DNA of 64,000 bases from assembly GCA_019118605.1 (NCBI GenBank), contig DWYP01000032.1:81147-145146 (forward strand), written 5' to 3'. Origin of the DNA: Candidatus Alistipes faecavium (GTDB lineage Bacteria > Bacteroidota > Bacteroidia > Bacteroidales > Rikenellaceae). A program made the position numbers and the translations under genes. This document shows positions 1 through 9,255 of this stretch, in pieces. Every line of letters begins with the position of its first letter. Positions within the stretch are counted from its first letter, which is position 1. The notes below the pieces were generated by a model that worked only from the letters and a program-made list of their open reading frames with translations, searched no databases and was not told the DNA's origin.

Positions 1-3000
1 GGCATACTGGAAGGCTACCTGCCCCGCAGCAAAGAGCTCCCGGGCCAGCTCCTCGCTGACCACGAACTTCCCTTCGCCGTGGCTGACGGCGATCGAATGC
101 AGATCGCCCAGGCGGAATCCCTTCAGCCACGGGGAGTTCGTCGTCGCCACGCGCGTGGTGACGATCTGCGAGATGTGGCGGTTGATGTCGTTGCGGAACA
201 GCGTCGGCGACTCGCGCGTCACCATGCCCAGGCGTCCGTAGGGCAGCAGTCCCGACTTCACAAGCGCCTGGAATCCGTTGCAGATGCCCAGGATCAGGCC
301 CCCGCGGTCGAGCAGGGCGTGGATCTCGTCGCGGATGTCGCGGTTGTTCAGCACGTTGACGATGAACTTCGCACTTCCGTCTGGTTCGTCTCCCGAGGAG
401 AAACCGCCGCTCAGCACGAAGATGTGCGCCCGGCGGATCTGCTCCTTCATCCGCTCGATCGAGCGCAGGATGTCGTCCCCGGCGATGTTGCACAGCACGC
501 CCATCTCCACCTCGGCGCCCGCGCGGCGGAACGCCTTGGCCGTATCGTAGTCGCAGTTCGTGCCCGGGAAGACCGGAATGTAGACCCGCGGATGCTCGAC
601 CGCCTCACCCGGGTAGGTGAAGCTCCTTGCCGCAGGCTCCGAAGTCATCACCGCAGCCGTATTGGCACCCTTGTCGGGGTAGACCGCCGCAAATTTCCCG
701 GTATTGGCACGGTAGAGTTCCTCGAGAGGCATGCGCTCGCCGCCGACCGTGATCGCTTCGTCGCAGACCGTGAATCCCACCAGTTCGGCATGCGGGTATT
801 CGAGCGTGCCCTCGCACTCCACGAGGATCGAACCGTAGGAATAGTCGTAGAGCGTCGACTCGTCGGCCTGCACATCCACGCCGATGCCGTTCCCGAAGGC
901 CATCTTCGCAAGTCCCTCGGCCACGCCGCCGAAGCCCACGGACCACGCCGCGAGGATCTTGCCCGCGGCAATCTGCTCGCTCACGAACGTGAAGTTCCGC
1001 TTGAGCTGCGACGTGTCGGGCATGCGGTTCTCGAGCGGCGTGTGGCGCACGAGGTAGATCCGGTGCCCCGCGCCCTTCAGGTCGGTCGAAATGACCGTCC
1101 GCGCGTCGACCGTCGTGATGCCGAAGGCCATCAGCATCGGAGGTACGTTGATATTCTGGAAGGTTCCCGACATCGAATCCTTGCCGCCGATCGACGGAAG
1201 GCCCAGTTCGACCTGCATCTTCAGCGCCCCGAGCAGTGCCCCGAGCGGCTTGCCCCACGACTCCGCGTTGCGCGTCATGCGCTCGAAGTACTCCTGGTAG
1301 GAGTAGCGCATGCGGTCGTAGCGCGCACCTGCGGCCACGACCTTCGCGGCGGCCTCCACGACGGCATACGCCGCACCGTGGTAGGGGCTCCACGAAGCAA
1401 CATAGGGGTTGTAGCCGAAGGCCATGATGCTCGCCGTGTCGGTATACCCGTCGGTCGGGAGCTTCTGCACCGAGACCTGCGTCTCGCTGCGCTGCGTGCG
1501 CCCGCCGAAGGGCATGAGCACCGTCGAGCGGCCGATCGTCGAGTCGAACATCTCGATCAGCCCCCGCTGCGAGACGACGTTGTTGTCCTTCAGGTTGTTG
1601 GCGAAGCGTTCGGCAACAGTCCCACCCTCCGGACGGCGCGCAAAGGGGTTGCGGTCCTCCACCGCCCCGATCTTCGCCTCGGCGTAGTGTTTCGCCCCGG
1701 CGCTGTCGATGAACGCGCGGCTCAGATCCACGACCTTCCGCTCGCCTTTGAACATCCGCATGCGCGCCGTATCCGTGACGTCGGCCACGTGCACCGCCTC
1801 GATGTTCTCCTCGCGGCAGTAGTCCATGAACGCCTCGACGTCCTTCGCCTCGACCACCACGGCCATGCGCTCCTGCGACTCGCTGATGGCCAGCTCCGTG
1901 GAGTTCAGGCCGCTGTATTTCGTCTTCACACGGTCGAGGTAGATGTCCAGGCCGTCGGCCAGCTCGCCGATCGCCACGCTGACGCCTCCCGCACCGAAGT
2001 CGTTCGATTTCTTGATCAGGCGCGTCACCTCCGGACGGCGGAACAGACGTTCCAGCTTCCGCTCCTCCGGGGCATTGCCCTTCTGCACCTCGCTGCCGCA
2101 CGTCTCCAGCGAGCGGGCGTTGTGCTCCTTCGACGAACCCGTCGCACCGCCGATGCCGTCACGGCCCGTGCGGCCGCCGAGCATGATGATCCGGTCGCCC
2201 GGTGCGGGACGCTCGCGGCGGACGTTCTCGGCCTTCACGGCCCCGACCACGGCCCCGACCTCCAGGCGCTTGGCCACGTAGTCGTCGTAGTAGATCTCCC
2301 GCACGTGCGTCGTGGCAAGGCCGATCTGGTTGCCGTAGCTCGAGTAGCCCGCGGCGGCCTTCTTCGAGATGACGCTCTGCGGCAGCTTGCCCGGAAGCGT
2401 CTCGCTCACCTTCTGGTAGATGTTCCCGGCACCCGTCACGCGCATCGCCTGGTAGACGTAGCTGCGCCCCGACAGCGGGTCGCGGATCGCGCCGCCCAGG
2501 CACGTCGAAGCGCCTCCGAAGGGCTCGATCTCCGTCGGGTGGTTGTGCGTCTCGTTCTTGAACTGAAGCAGCCACCGCTCCGTCTGCCCGTCGACGTCGA
2601 CGTCGACATAGATCGAGCAGGCGTTGTTCTCCTCCGAGACCTCCAGGTCGTCGAGCAGCCCCTTGTGGCGCAGGTAGCGCGCGCCGATCGTCGCGATATC
2701 CATCAGGCAGACGCTCTTGTGCTCGCGCCCCAGCTCGCGGCGGATCCGCAGGTAGAGTGCCAGCGACCCCTCGATCTCCTCCCGGGCGAACGACTCCTCG
2801 ACGGTGATGCCCTCCAGTTCGGTCGTGAAGGTCGTATGGCGGCAGTGGTCGCTCCAGTAGGTATCCAGGATCCGAAGCTCCGTCTCGAAGGGGTCGCGCC
2901 CCTCCTCGCGGAAATATTTCACCACCTCGCGAAGGTCGTCGGCGTTCATCGCCAGGCCCATTTTCGCGCAGCAGCTCTCCAGCTCCCCGTCGTCCATGCG

Positions 3001-3507
3001 CGTGAAGCCCTCGAGCACCTCGACGGGTTTCACCTCGGCCTGCTCCATGTCGGTAAGGCGCGAGAGATCCTTCTCGCGCGACTCCACGGCGTTGATGTAG
3101 TAGTGGCGGATCTTCGCTAGGTCCTCGTCGCTCACCCCGCCGTCGAAAAGCAGCAGCTTCGACGAGCGGATGTTCACCTGCGCATCGGGCTCGATCAGCC
3201 GCACGCAGTCGACGGCCGAGGCGGCACGCTGGTCGAACTGCCCCGGAAGGTATTCCACGGCGATGTACTTGCGGCCCGCGAGGTCGCACGTATCGCGCAC
3301 CTCGTCGGTCACCACCTCCCCGAAAACCGTGTAGCGGCTCTTTTCGAGCAGCTCCGGAGTGAATCCGAAAAGGTCGTAGACGTTCAGCAGGCGCAGTTCG
3401 CCCAGCTGCAGATTCAGGTTCGCGTTCAACTCGCGGCGGAGGCTCTCGGCCTCAACCCGGAAACGGGGGAGTTTCTCGACGAAAATTCGGTAGTTGGTCG
3501 TATTCAT
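1..3507 (-). CDS. purL: Phosphoribosylformylglycinamidine synthase (FGAM synthase), C-terminus cut by window edge
   Basis: This single-chain PurL converts FGAR, ATP and glutamine to FGAM, the fourth step of purine synthesis in the cytoplasm. The visible 1169 residues show the order of the large fused form: an N-terminal PurS-like region, synthase halves with a glycine-rich stretch GGRTGRDGIGG near the middle, and a C-terminal glutaminase with FPGTNCDYD and the nucleophile elbow GICNGFQAL. Roughly the last 60 residues lie beyond position 1. It is third in the purE-purK-purL operon, 48 bases after purK. The frame is intact throughout. The start at 3507 gives MNTTNYRIF, a usual PurL beginning. 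Confidence 0.95.
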   Translation of the reverse strand, partial: MNTTNYRIFVEKLPRFRVEAESLRRELNANLNLQLGELRLLNVYDLFGFTPELLEKSRYTVFGEVVTDEVRDTCDLAGRKYIAVEYLPGQFDQRAASAVDCVRLIEPDAQVNIRSSKLLLFDGGVSDEDLAKIRHYYINAVESREKDLSRLTDMEQAEVKPVEVLEGFTRMDDGELESCCAKMGLAMNADDLREVVKYFREEGRDPFETELRILDTYWSDHCRHTTFTTELEGITVEESFAREEIEGSLALYLRIRRELGREHKSVCLMDIATIGARYLRHKGLLDDLEVSEENNACSIYVDVDVDGQTERWLLQFKNETHNHPTEIEPFGGASTCLGGAIRDPLSGRSYVYQAMRVTGAGNIYQKVSETLPGKLPQSVISKKAAAGYSSYGNQIGLATTHVREIYYDDYVAKRLEVGAVVGAVKAENVRRERPAPGDRIIMLGGRTGRDGIGGATGSSKEHNARSLETCGSEVQKGNAPEERKLERLFRRPEVTRLIKKSNDFGAGGVSVAIGELADGLDIYLDRVKTKYSGLNSTELAISESQERMAVVVEAKDVEAFMDYCREENIEAVHVADVTDTARMRMFKGERKVVDLSRAFIDSAGAKHYAEAKIGAVEDRNPFARRPEGGTVAERFANNLKDNNVVSQRGLIEMFDSTIGRSTVLMPFGGRTQRSETQVSVQKLPTDGYTDTASIMAFGYNPYVASWSPYHGAAYAVVEAAAKVVAAGARYDRMRYSYQEYFERMTRNAESWGKPLGALLGALKMQVELGLPSIGGKDSMSGTFQNINVPPMLMAFGITTVDARTVISTDLKGAGHRIYLVRHTPLENRMPDTSQLKRNFTFVSEQIAAGKILAAWSVGFGGVAEGLAKMAFGNGIGVDVQADESTLYDYSYGSILVECEGTLEYPHAELVGFTVCDEAITVGGERMPLEELYRANTGKFAAVYPDKGANTAAVMTSEPAARSFTYPGEAVEHPRVYIPVFPGTNCDYDTAKAFRRAGAEVEMGVLCNIAGDDILRSIERMKEQIRRAHIFVLSGGFSSGDEPDGSAKFIVNVLNNRDIRDEIHALLDRGGLILGICNGFQALVKSGLLPYGRLGMVTRESPTLFRNDINRHISQIVTTRVATTNSPWLKGFRLGDLHSIAVSHGEGKFVVSEELARELFAAGQVAFQYA

Positions 3508-3555
3508 CTATTGTTCGGTTTGTCTTGTTCTTCTTGAGCTTCCTGTTTTCCGGCC

Positions 3556-4647
3556 CTAACGCACGAAGCGCGCCGCCCAGCGGGCCTCGTACTCCGCGCC
3601 GCTCAGGCCGACGAAGGTGATGTGTCCCATCTTGCGCTTCGGACGGCTCTCCGTCTTGCCGTAGATGTGGACGTAGGTGTCGGCGTGCCCCTCCGACTCG
3701 ACCGCACACGCCGCCTCGAGGTCCTGACCCAGGATATTTTTCATGACCGTGGGCGCTATCAGCTGCGGCTCCTGCAGCGGCTCGCCCGTAAGGTAGCGCA
3801 CCAGTTCGCGGAACTGGTTGGTCGTGCACCCCTCGATGGTGTAGTGGCCCGAGTTGTGGGGCCGCGGGGCCATTTCGTTGAAGTAGATCTCCCGCCCGCG
3901 GAGGAAGTACTCGATGGCGAGGATCCCCTCGTAGCCGCAGTCGCGCATGAAGCGCTCGCTCTGGGTCTTCAGGCGCCCGAGCACCTCCGGATCGGCCGCG
4001 GCCGGGACGATCGAGAGGTCGAGGATCCCGTCGCGGTGGATGTTCCGACCCACGGGGAAGCTCACGACCCTCTCCCGGTCGGCGACCATCACGATGCTCG
4101 CCTCCGAGTCGAAGGGAATGAACTCCTCGAGGATGCAGGGTACGGTGAGCAGCGGAAGCGCCCGTTCGATGTCGGACTCGCTCCGCAGCACGGCCTGTCC
4201 GTGGCCGTCGTAGCCCAGTGTGCGGGTCTTCAGCACCGCCGGGAGGCCCAGTTCGCGCACCGCGGCGCGCAGCGACGCCTCGTCGTCGACCGCCGCGAAG
4301 CGCGGCGTCTGCAGCCCGTGGTCGCGGGCGTTGCTCTTCTCCCGCAGGCGGTCCTGCGAATCGTACAGCGGGCGGTAGCCCTGCGGGATGTTGTATTTCT
4401 CGCTCAGCGGGATGAGAATGTCGCCCGGGACGTTCTCGAACTCGTAGGTCACGGCATCGCTCCGGCGGCACAGCTCCTCGAGGGCCGCGGCATCGTCGTA
4501 GGCCGCGACGAGATGGTCGTCGCACACCCGGAAGGCCGGGGCATCGGGTGCCGGGTCGAGCGCAACGGCACGCACGCCGAGCACATGGGCCTGCTCGGCG
4601 ATCATCAGTCCCAGCTGTCCCCCGCCGATGATTCCGATCGTCTTCAT
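3556..4647 (-). CDS. purK: N5-carboxyaminoimidazole ribonucleotide synthase, ATP-grasp
   Basis: The 363-residue ATP-grasp enzyme joins bicarbonate to AIR to make N5-CAIR, the substrate of PurE. It begins [15 protein letters not shown], the dinucleotide-fold opening typical of PurK, and contains YEFENVP and the ATP-grasp stretch RGREIYFNEMAPRPHNSGH near residues 270-290. The frame stays open upstream, but the ATG at 4647 is chosen because it overlaps the purE stop as ATGA and the signature starts immediately. Translational coupling to purE is therefore likely. Length is normal for the family. Confidence 0.96.
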   Translation of the reverse strand: MKTIGIIGGGQLGLMIAEQAHVLGVRAVALDPAPDAPAFRVCDDHLVAAYDDAAALEELCRRSDAVTYEFENVPGDILIPLSEKYNIPQGYRPLYDSQDRLREKSNARDHGLQTPRFAAVDDEASLRAAVRELGLPAVLKTRTLGYDGHGQAVLRSESDIERALPLLTVPCILEEFIPFDSEASIVMVADRERVVSFPVGRNIHRDGILDLSIVPAAADPEVLGRLKTQSERFMRDCGYEGILAIEYFLRGREIYFNEMAPRPHNSGHYTIEGCTTNQFRELVRYLTGEPLQEPQLIAPTVMKNILGQDLEAACAVESEGHADTYVHIYGKTESRPKRKMGHITFVGLSGAEYEARWAARFVR

Positions 4648-5114
4648 CACAGCTCGGATTTCAGCACGTCGGAGGTCTGTTTGGCACGGAAGGCGTCGAG
4701 CTTCGCGGCAAGCGCCTCGTCCTGCAGCGCGAGGATCGACACCGCGATCAGCGCGGCGTTCTTCGCCCCGTTGATGGCCGTCGTGGCGACCGGAACGCCC
4801 GCGGGCATCTGCACGATCGACAGCAGCGAATCCAGGCCGTTGAGTGCCCGCGACTTCACGGGAACGCCCACCACCGGCAGCGGCGTCATCGACGCCACCA
4901 TGCCCGGGAGATGCGCGGCGCCGCCCGCCCCGGCGATGATCACCCCGATGCCGCGGCTCTTGGCCGTCTTGGCATATTCGCACAGCAGATCGGGCGTGCG
5001 GTGGGCGCTGACGACCCGTTTCTCGAATTCGACGCCGAACTGTTCGAGCATCGCAACGGCCTCGGACATCACTTCGTAGTCGCTCACCGAGCCCATAATT
5101 ACGCCAACTTTCAT
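4647..5114 (-). CDS. purE: N5-CAIR mutase
   Basis: This small 155-residue class I PurE moves the carboxyl group from N5-CAIR to carbon 4 to give CAIR. It shows the signature [13 protein letters not shown] at the N-terminus, SAHRTPD near residue 41, and [13 protein letters not shown] near residue 63, which line the nucleotide site. It is the first gene of the purE-purK-purL operon and overlaps purK by four bases. Upstream lies a leader of about 270 bases with a terminator-like hairpin 48 bases before the start, so expression is probably controlled by attenuation. Confidence 0.97.
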   Translation of the reverse strand: MKVGVIMGSVSDYEVMSEAVAMLEQFGVEFEKRVVSAHRTPDLLCEYAKTAKSRGIGVIIAGAGGAAHLPGMVASMTPLPVVGVPVKSRALNGLDSLLSIVQMPAGVPVATTAINGAKNAALIAVSILALQDEALAAKLDAFRAKQTSDVLKSEL

Positions 5115-5162
5115 AGTTATCGAGTTTATAATCGAGTGTACAATGTTTCAGGTTCTCCGGAC

Positions 5163-5202
5163 AAAAAAGCAGACCGCCACGACATCGCATTTGTCATGGC
5201 GG
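5163..5202 (-). terminator. Terminator-like hairpin in the purE leader
   Basis: On the minus strand CCGCCATGAC (5202-5193) pairs with GTCGTGGCGG (5183-5174), ten base pairs with one G-U pair. After a five-base spacer comes a run of six T (5168-5163). It lies between the promoter at 5392-5422 and purE at 5114, so it reads as an attenuator rather than an end-of-operon terminator. The five-base gap before the T run is slightly unusual. Confidence 0.65.
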
Positions 5203-5349
5203 CCCGTAGCTATCCGCGCATATGGCGCACCGAATCTTGCTGTGCGAACCGATCCTGCTGCCCGTGTGCCGAAAAGCGGACAACATACCCTGCCTCCCAT
5301 TGCCCTCGCAATCGTTTCCGGGCCCCGGAGTCGGTATGACAGGCATCAT
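5194..5349 (-). CDS. Possible leader peptide of the pur operon (51 aa)
   Basis: An ATG at 5349 opens a 51-codon frame that ends in TGA at 5196-5194, inside the 5' arm of the purE leader hairpin. A second, overlapping frame of 47 codons starts at 5353 in another phase and stops before the hairpin. The coincidence of the stop with the terminator stem is like that seen for leader peptides in attenuators. No ribosome binding site stands out, which is usual in this phylum. It could equally be chance reading through a structured RNA. Confidence 0.25.
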   Translation of the reverse strand: MMPVIPTPGPGNDCEGNGRQGMLSAFRHTGSRIGSHSKIRCAICADSYGPP

Positions 5350-5391
5350 GCATCGCCAACAACAAATCTGGTAAATGTTAAAACAACGTTA

Positions 5392-5422
5392 CAAAAATAG
5401 CGGTTTCGGCGCGACTTTCAAA
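5392..5422 (-). promoter_or_regulatory. Promoter of purEKL
   Basis: Read on the minus strand, TTTG (5422-5419) is followed after 19 bases by TATTTTTG (5399-5392). This matches the Bacteroidota sigma-ABfr pattern TTTG-N19/20-TAnnTTTG. Transcription should begin near 5385. Confidence 0.75.
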
Positions 5423-5474
5423 ATATTTCGTCGCAGATTCTATCGACAATTTATCCACATTCGCACCCGGCGCC

Positions 5475-6560
5475 CTACCGCGCCTTCGATTCGCAGTAGG
5501 CGCAGCGGCACGTCCCGTCGGGCATCCGCCGGAACAGCCTGTCGACATCCTCCGTCGCCGAGATGCAGCGCCGGTTCGAGCACTCCAGCTCGTTGACGAT
5601 GTACTCCTCGCTGAAAACCGGGGTGTGCACAAAGGGCCGGTTCTCGTCGGCCCGGCGCAGAAGAGTGAGAATCAAGGCCATACGCACAAACTTGCCGTTC
5701 TCGACCTGCCGGAAGTAGGCCGCGCGCGGATCGTTGTCCACCGCACGCGTGATCTCGTTCACTCGCGGCAGCGGGTGAAGGATGATCATGTCCCGCTTCG
5801 CCGTGCGCAGCTTCTCGGGGTTGAGCACGAAGCTGTTCTTCACGCGGTCGAACTCCTCCTCGTCGAGGAACCGCTCCTTCTGTACGCGCGTCATGTAGAG
5901 CACGTCCAGCTCGGGCATCACCTCCTCCATCGTGCGCACCTCGTGGAACTCCAGCTTCGAGTTCTCCGACATCTCCGCCAGCATGTAGTCCGGAAGGCGC
6001 AGCTCCTGCGGCGAAATCAGGAAAACACGGATCCCCTCGTAGCGCGACAGCGCCTTGATGAGCGAGTGCACCGTGCGGCCGAACTTCAAATCGCCGCAGA
6101 ATCCGATGGTCATGTGGTCGTAGCGTCCCTTCTCGCGCTTGATCGTCAGCAGGTCGGTAAGCGTCTGCGTGGGGTGCGAGTGGCTACCGTCCCCGGCGTT
6201 GATGACCGGGATCCCGGCATACTGCGACGCCACGAGCGGAGCTCCCTCCTTGAAGTGGCGCATGGCGATGATGTCCGCGAAGCAGCGGATCACACGCACG
6301 GTGTCGGCCACGGTCTCACCCTTCGAAACCGATGAGGAGTTCGCGTCCGAAAAGCCGATCACCTGGCCCCCCAGCTCGAGCATCGCCGAGGTAAAGCTCA
6401 GGCGCGTACGCGTCGAGGGTTCGTAGAAGAGCGTCGCCAGCTTCTTGCCCTTGCACACCTCGCTGTATTTGGTGCGGTTGGCGATGATGTCCTCCGCCAG
6501 GGCCACGATCTGCTCGGTCTCCTGCACCGTCAGATCGGTCGGGTCTATCAGATGTCGCAT
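5475..6560 (-). CDS. pyrB: Aspartate carbamoyltransferase catalytic chain with a C-terminal PyrI-like zinc module
   Basis: It condenses carbamoyl phosphate with aspartate, the committed step of pyrimidine synthesis. Residues 1-310 are a full catalytic chain, with the carbamoyl phosphate loop STRTR at 49-53, [10 protein letters not shown] and HPLPRVNEI. Instead of ending there it continues about 50 residues to a cysteine cluster: C327-x4-C332, followed by IS, and C353-x2-C356 in CAYCE. This spacing mirrors the zinc domain of the regulatory subunit PyrI (C-x4-C...C-x2-C). The allosteric nucleotide domain of PyrI is absent and no pyrI lies nearby. It is the last gene of the pyr operon, 12 bases after pyrE. 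Confidence 0.95.
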   Translation of the reverse strand: MRHLIDPTDLTVQETEQIVALAEDIIANRTKYSEVCKGKKLATLFYEPSTRTRLSFTSAMLELGGQVIGFSDANSSSVSKGETVADTVRVIRCFADIIAMRHFKEGAPLVASQYAGIPVINAGDGSHSHPTQTLTDLLTIKREKGRYDHMTIGFCGDLKFGRTVHSLIKALSRYEGIRVFLISPQELRLPDYMLAEMSENSKLEFHEVRTMEEVMPELDVLYMTRVQKERFLDEEEFDRVKNSFVLNPEKLRTAKRDMIILHPLPRVNEITRAVDNDPRAAYFRQVENGKFVRMALILTLLRRADENRPFVHTPVFSEEYIVNELECSNRRCISATEDVDRLFRRMPDGTCRCAYCESKAR

Positions 6561-6572
6561 CGTATGGGGTTT

Positions 6573-7205
6573 TTATCGGTTCATCCACGATTCGTCCGAC
6601 GGATTGTCGCGGAACTTCAGAAGCCGCGCCTTGTCCTCGGGTTTGATGTAGCCCTCGGCGGCCGCCACGTCGACCAGTGCGTCGAGGTTCGAGAGACTGT
6701 AGTTGGTCACCCCGGCCGCGGCCAGACGATCGAGGCCCTTCTTCATCCCGTAGGTGAAGATCGAAGCCACGCCCAGCACCTCGGCACCCGCCTCGCGCAG
6801 CGCCTCGACCACCTCGATGCACGACCCGGCCGTCGAGATCAGATCCTCGATCACCACGACCTTCTGGCCCTTCTCAAGGCGTCCTTCGATCTGGTTGCCG
6901 CGCCCGTGGTCCTTCGAACCCGAGCGCACGTAGCCCATCGGAAGGTCGAGGATCGTCGCCGTGATGGCCGCATGGGCGATTCCGGCCGTCGAGGTGCCCA
7001 TCAGCACCTCCGCCTCGGGGTACTTCGTGCGGACGATCTCCGCAAGCCCCGCCTCGACGTGCTTGCGGACCTCCGGGGCCGTAAGCGTCAGGCGGTTGTC
7101 GCAATAAATCGGGCTCTTGATGCCGCTGGCCCAGGTGAACGGCTGCTCGGGGCGCAGGAACACCGCGCCGATCGACAGCAGGTCTTTTGCAATAGCTTTT
7201 TCCAT
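6573..7205 (-). CDS. pyrE: Orotate phosphoribosyltransferase
   Basis: The 210-residue enzyme joins orotate to PRPP to form OMP. The PRPP loop is clear in [13 protein letters not shown] near residues 117-129, and [12 protein letters not shown] near residue 27 is the usual orotate-side motif. The frame continues upstream, but the ATG at 7205 gives [15 protein letters not shown], the normal start, and leaves 35 bases to the preceding glutaredoxin gene. It is followed by pyrB after 12 bases. Confidence 0.97.
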   Translation of the reverse strand: MEKAIAKDLLSIGAVFLRPEQPFTWASGIKSPIYCDNRLTLTAPEVRKHVEAGLAEIVRTKYPEAEVLMGTSTAGIAHAAITATILDLPMGYVRSGSKDHGRGNQIEGRLEKGQKVVVIEDLISTAGSCIEVVEALREAGAEVLGVASIFTYGMKKGLDRLAAAGVTNYSLSNLDALVDVAAAEGYIKPEDKARLLKFRDNPSDESWMNR

Positions 7206-7240
7206 TATTTTCGTGTTTGTACGTTTCGTCGTCCTGTTGC

Positions 7241-7501
7241 CTACTCCAGCGCACGGCGAAGCACCCGCTCCACCTCCTCGGGGTAGATGCCGCCCTCGTG
7301 CACCTTTTCGCCGCCGACGTAGAACGTCGGCACATAATAATAGTCGTAACGATCGGCCACCGCAGGCTGCTCCGACTCCTCGATCATCTCGATTTCGATC
7401 GGGGCAAGTTCCGGATGGGCGGCTTTCGCCTCCTCGATGTAGCGCAGCGCCTTCTTGCAGAAGGGGCACGTCTTCAGGTAGAAGAGTTTGACGGGTTTCA
7501 T
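7241..7501 (-). CDS. Glutaredoxin-like small thiol oxidoreductase
   Basis: This 86-residue protein is a single thioredoxin fold with the redox motif C12-P-F-C15 after the first strand and the cis-proline stretch VPTFYVGG near residue 58. It has no signal sequence, so it should act in the cytoplasm. It sits inside the pyrimidine operon between pyrF and pyrE, 50 and 35 bases away. No pyrimidine enzyme needs a glutaredoxin by textbook chemistry. It may serve the iron-sulfur or flavin partner PyrK or simply share expression. The substrate is unknown. Confidence 0.85.
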   Translation of the reverse strand: MKPVKLFYLKTCPFCKKALRYIEEAKAAHPELAPIEIEMIEESEQPAVADRYDYYYVPTFYVGGEKVHEGGIYPEEVERVLRRALE

Positions 7502-7551
7502 GACGTTTTTCGATTATGGTTTCGAGGTCGCGCCGCAAAAAGCCCGCCGGA

Positions 7552-8256
7552 CTATCCGACGAACTCCCGCAGGCAACGCCGATAGGCCGCAACAGGGTCG
7601 GCAGCCGCCGTGATCGGGCGCCCCACGACGATGAAGTCCGAGCCGATCTCGCGCGCACGCGTCGGAGTAGTGATGCGCACCTGGTCGGCAGCCTCGCCGT
7701 CGGCAAAGCGGACTCCCGGCGTGACGGTCAGGAAGTCCGCACCGCAGGCCTCGTGCACCATCCCCGCCTCGAGCGGCGAGCAGACCACGCCGTCGAGACC
7801 CGCCGTCCGCGCATTGCGCGCGTAGTGGACGATCGTGTCGTTGATCGACGCCCCGATGAGCAGTTCGTCGCGCATGCGCTCCTCGCTCGTCGAGGTGAGC
7901 TGCGTCACGGCGATCAGCAGCGGACGCGTGCCGTCGGCGCGCGTCAGCCCCTCGCGCGCGGCCTTCATCATCTCGATCGTCCCCGCAGCGTGGACGTTGC
8001 ACATGTCCACGTCCAGGCGCGAAAGCACGGCCATCGCCTTCTTCACCGTGTTGGGGATGTCGTGCAGCTTCAGGTCGAGAAACACCTTGTGCCCCTGGGC
8101 CTTGATCGCCCGGACGATCCCGGGGCCCTCGGCATAGAAGAGCTCCATGCCCACCTTCAGAAAGGGTTTGCGCTCCTCGTCGCGGAACAGGTCGAGGAAG
8201 CGGAACGTGTCGCCCGCCGACTTGAAGTCACAGGCTATGATTACATCGCGTTTCAT
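7552..8256 (-). CDS. pyrF: Orotidine 5'-phosphate decarboxylase
   Basis: The 234-residue TIM barrel decarboxylates OMP to UMP, the last step of the pathway. The catalytic signature is [11 protein letters not shown] near residues 62-72 (Asp-x-Lys-x-x-Asp type), and the phosphate-binding end is visible as VVGRPITAA near residue 213. The length fits the common bacterial group I enzyme. It lies 15 bases after pyrD. Confidence 0.97.
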   Translation of the reverse strand: MKRDVIIACDFKSAGDTFRFLDLFRDEERKPFLKVGMELFYAEGPGIVRAIKAQGHKVFLDLKLHDIPNTVKKAMAVLSRLDVDMCNVHAAGTIEMMKAAREGLTRADGTRPLLIAVTQLTSTSEERMRDELLIGASINDTIVHYARNARTAGLDGVVCSPLEAGMVHEACGADFLTVTPGVRFADGEAADQVRITTPTRAREIGSDFIVVGRPITAAADPVAAYRRCLREFVG

Positions 8257-8271
8257 TTATTTTTGAGGGTT

Positions 8272-9255
8272 TTACTGTACGATTCCTATGATGTCGCGCA
8301 GCCGCCGGATACCCAGCCGCGCCATTTCGTCCGGCAGCGCTTCGATGATCTCGCGGCAGGCGTAGGGGTTCACCAGGTTCGCGGCCCCGACCTGCACGGC
8401 CGTGGCACCGGCCATCATCATCTCGATCACGTCGCGCGCCGTCTGCACGCCCCCGCACCCCATGACGGGAATGCGGCATGCCTTTGCCACCTGGTAGACC
8501 ATGCGCACGGCGACGGGGAAGACCGCGGCGCCCGAGAAGCCGCCCATCGTGTTGGCGATGACCGGACGCCGCCGCGCCACGTCGATGCGCATGCCCAGCA
8601 GCGTGTTGATAAGGCAGATGCCGTCGGCCCCGGCCTCCTCGCACGCCCGGGCGATCGAGACGATGTCCGTAACGTTGGGCGAGAGCTTGATGAAGACCGG
8701 CTTCGTCGTCACGGCCTTCACCGCGCGGGTCACCTCCGCGGCGGCCTCCGGGCTGGTGCCGAACGACATGCCTCCGTGGCGCACGTTCGGACACGAGACG
8801 TTCACCTCGATCCACCCCACCTGCTCCTCGCGGTCGATGCGCTCGCAGCAGTAGGCGTACTCCTCGACCGAGAAGCCCGAGATGTTGGCGATCACCGGCT
8901 TGTGGAAGAACTCCCGCAGCCGCGGAAGCTCCCGCGCAATCACCGCGTCGATGCCGGGGTTCTGAAGCCCCACGGCGTTGATCATCCCCGCGGTGCATTC
9001 GGCGATGCGCGGCGTGGGATTCCCGAAGCGCGCCTCGCGCGTCGTACCCTTGAAGGAGAATGTCCCCAGGATGTTGATGTCGTAGAATTCCCGGAACTCG
9101 TTGCCGTAGCCGAAGGTGCCGCTGGCCGGGATGATCGGGTTGTCCAGCGGCACGCCGCACAGGTCGACCGTGAGGTCGGCTTCCGGAGCCGCGGCTCCCG
9201 AAACGGGCTCCGTTGCGGACGACGCCGTCCGAATGTCTTTGCGTTCCTCTACCAT
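8272..9255 (-). CDS. pyrD: Dihydroorotate dehydrogenase, class 1B catalytic subunit
   Basis: It oxidises dihydroorotate to orotate with FMN and passes electrons to PyrK. The core starts near residue 28 with DLTVDLCGVPLDNPIIPASG. The active-site loop NVSCPNVRHGGMSFGT carries the catalytic cysteine expected of class 1 enzymes. FMN-binding glycines appear in PVMGCGGVQTARDVIEM. The ATG at 9255 overlaps the pyrK end by seven bases. The first 27 residues are low in conservation, so a later start cannot be excluded. The adjacent pyrK supports the NAD-linked 1B type. Confidence 0.96.
   Translation of the reverse strand: MVEERKDIRTASSATEPVSGAAAPEADLTVDLCGVPLDNPIIPASGTFGYGNEFREFYDINILGTFSFKGTTREARFGNPTPRIAECTAGMINAVGLQNPGIDAVIARELPRLREFFHKPVIANISGFSVEEYAYCCERIDREEQVGWIEVNVSCPNVRHGGMSFGTSPEAAAEVTRAVKAVTTKPVFIKLSPNVTDIVSIARACEEAGADGICLINTLLGMRIDVARRRPVIANTMGGFSGAAVFPVAVRMVYQVAKACRIPVMGCGGVQTARDVIEMMMAGATAVQVGAANLVNPYACREIIEALPDEMARLGIRRLRDIIGIVQ

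Larger units (their letters stand above)
5115..5386 (-). promoter_or_regulatory. Structured 5' leader of purEKL, class unknown
   Basis: The leader of about 270 bases runs from the promoter to purE. Several stems can be drawn. An outer stem CATACC/GGTATG encloses two small hairpins (CCGG-ggc-CCGG and ATTGC-gagg-GCAAT) like a three-way junction. Further 3' come small hairpins CGCAC/GTGCG and GCGC/GCGC, then the terminator at 5163-5202. I could not match it to the purine, ZTP, PRPP, TPP or tetrahydrofolate riboswitch consensus. Its position suggests transcription attenuation of purine synthesis. Confidence 0.5.

Noticed and set aside
79..3120. Very long open frame on the plus strand opposite purL, and similar ones at 9213-13247, 25449-29786 and 49049-54310
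   Set aside because: They lie exactly opposite genes with clear families, read as Arg/His/Ala-rich protein without domains, and result from GC-rich codon use.
5115..5386. Known purine, ZTP, PRPP or TPP riboswitch in the purE leader
   Set aside because: The conserved core sequences of these classes could not be found, so no class is assigned.
5475..5640. Frameshift or read-through artefact at the end of pyrB
   Set aside because: The frame is continuous and the extra segment has an ordered cysteine pattern matching the PyrI zinc domain, so it is treated as a real domain.
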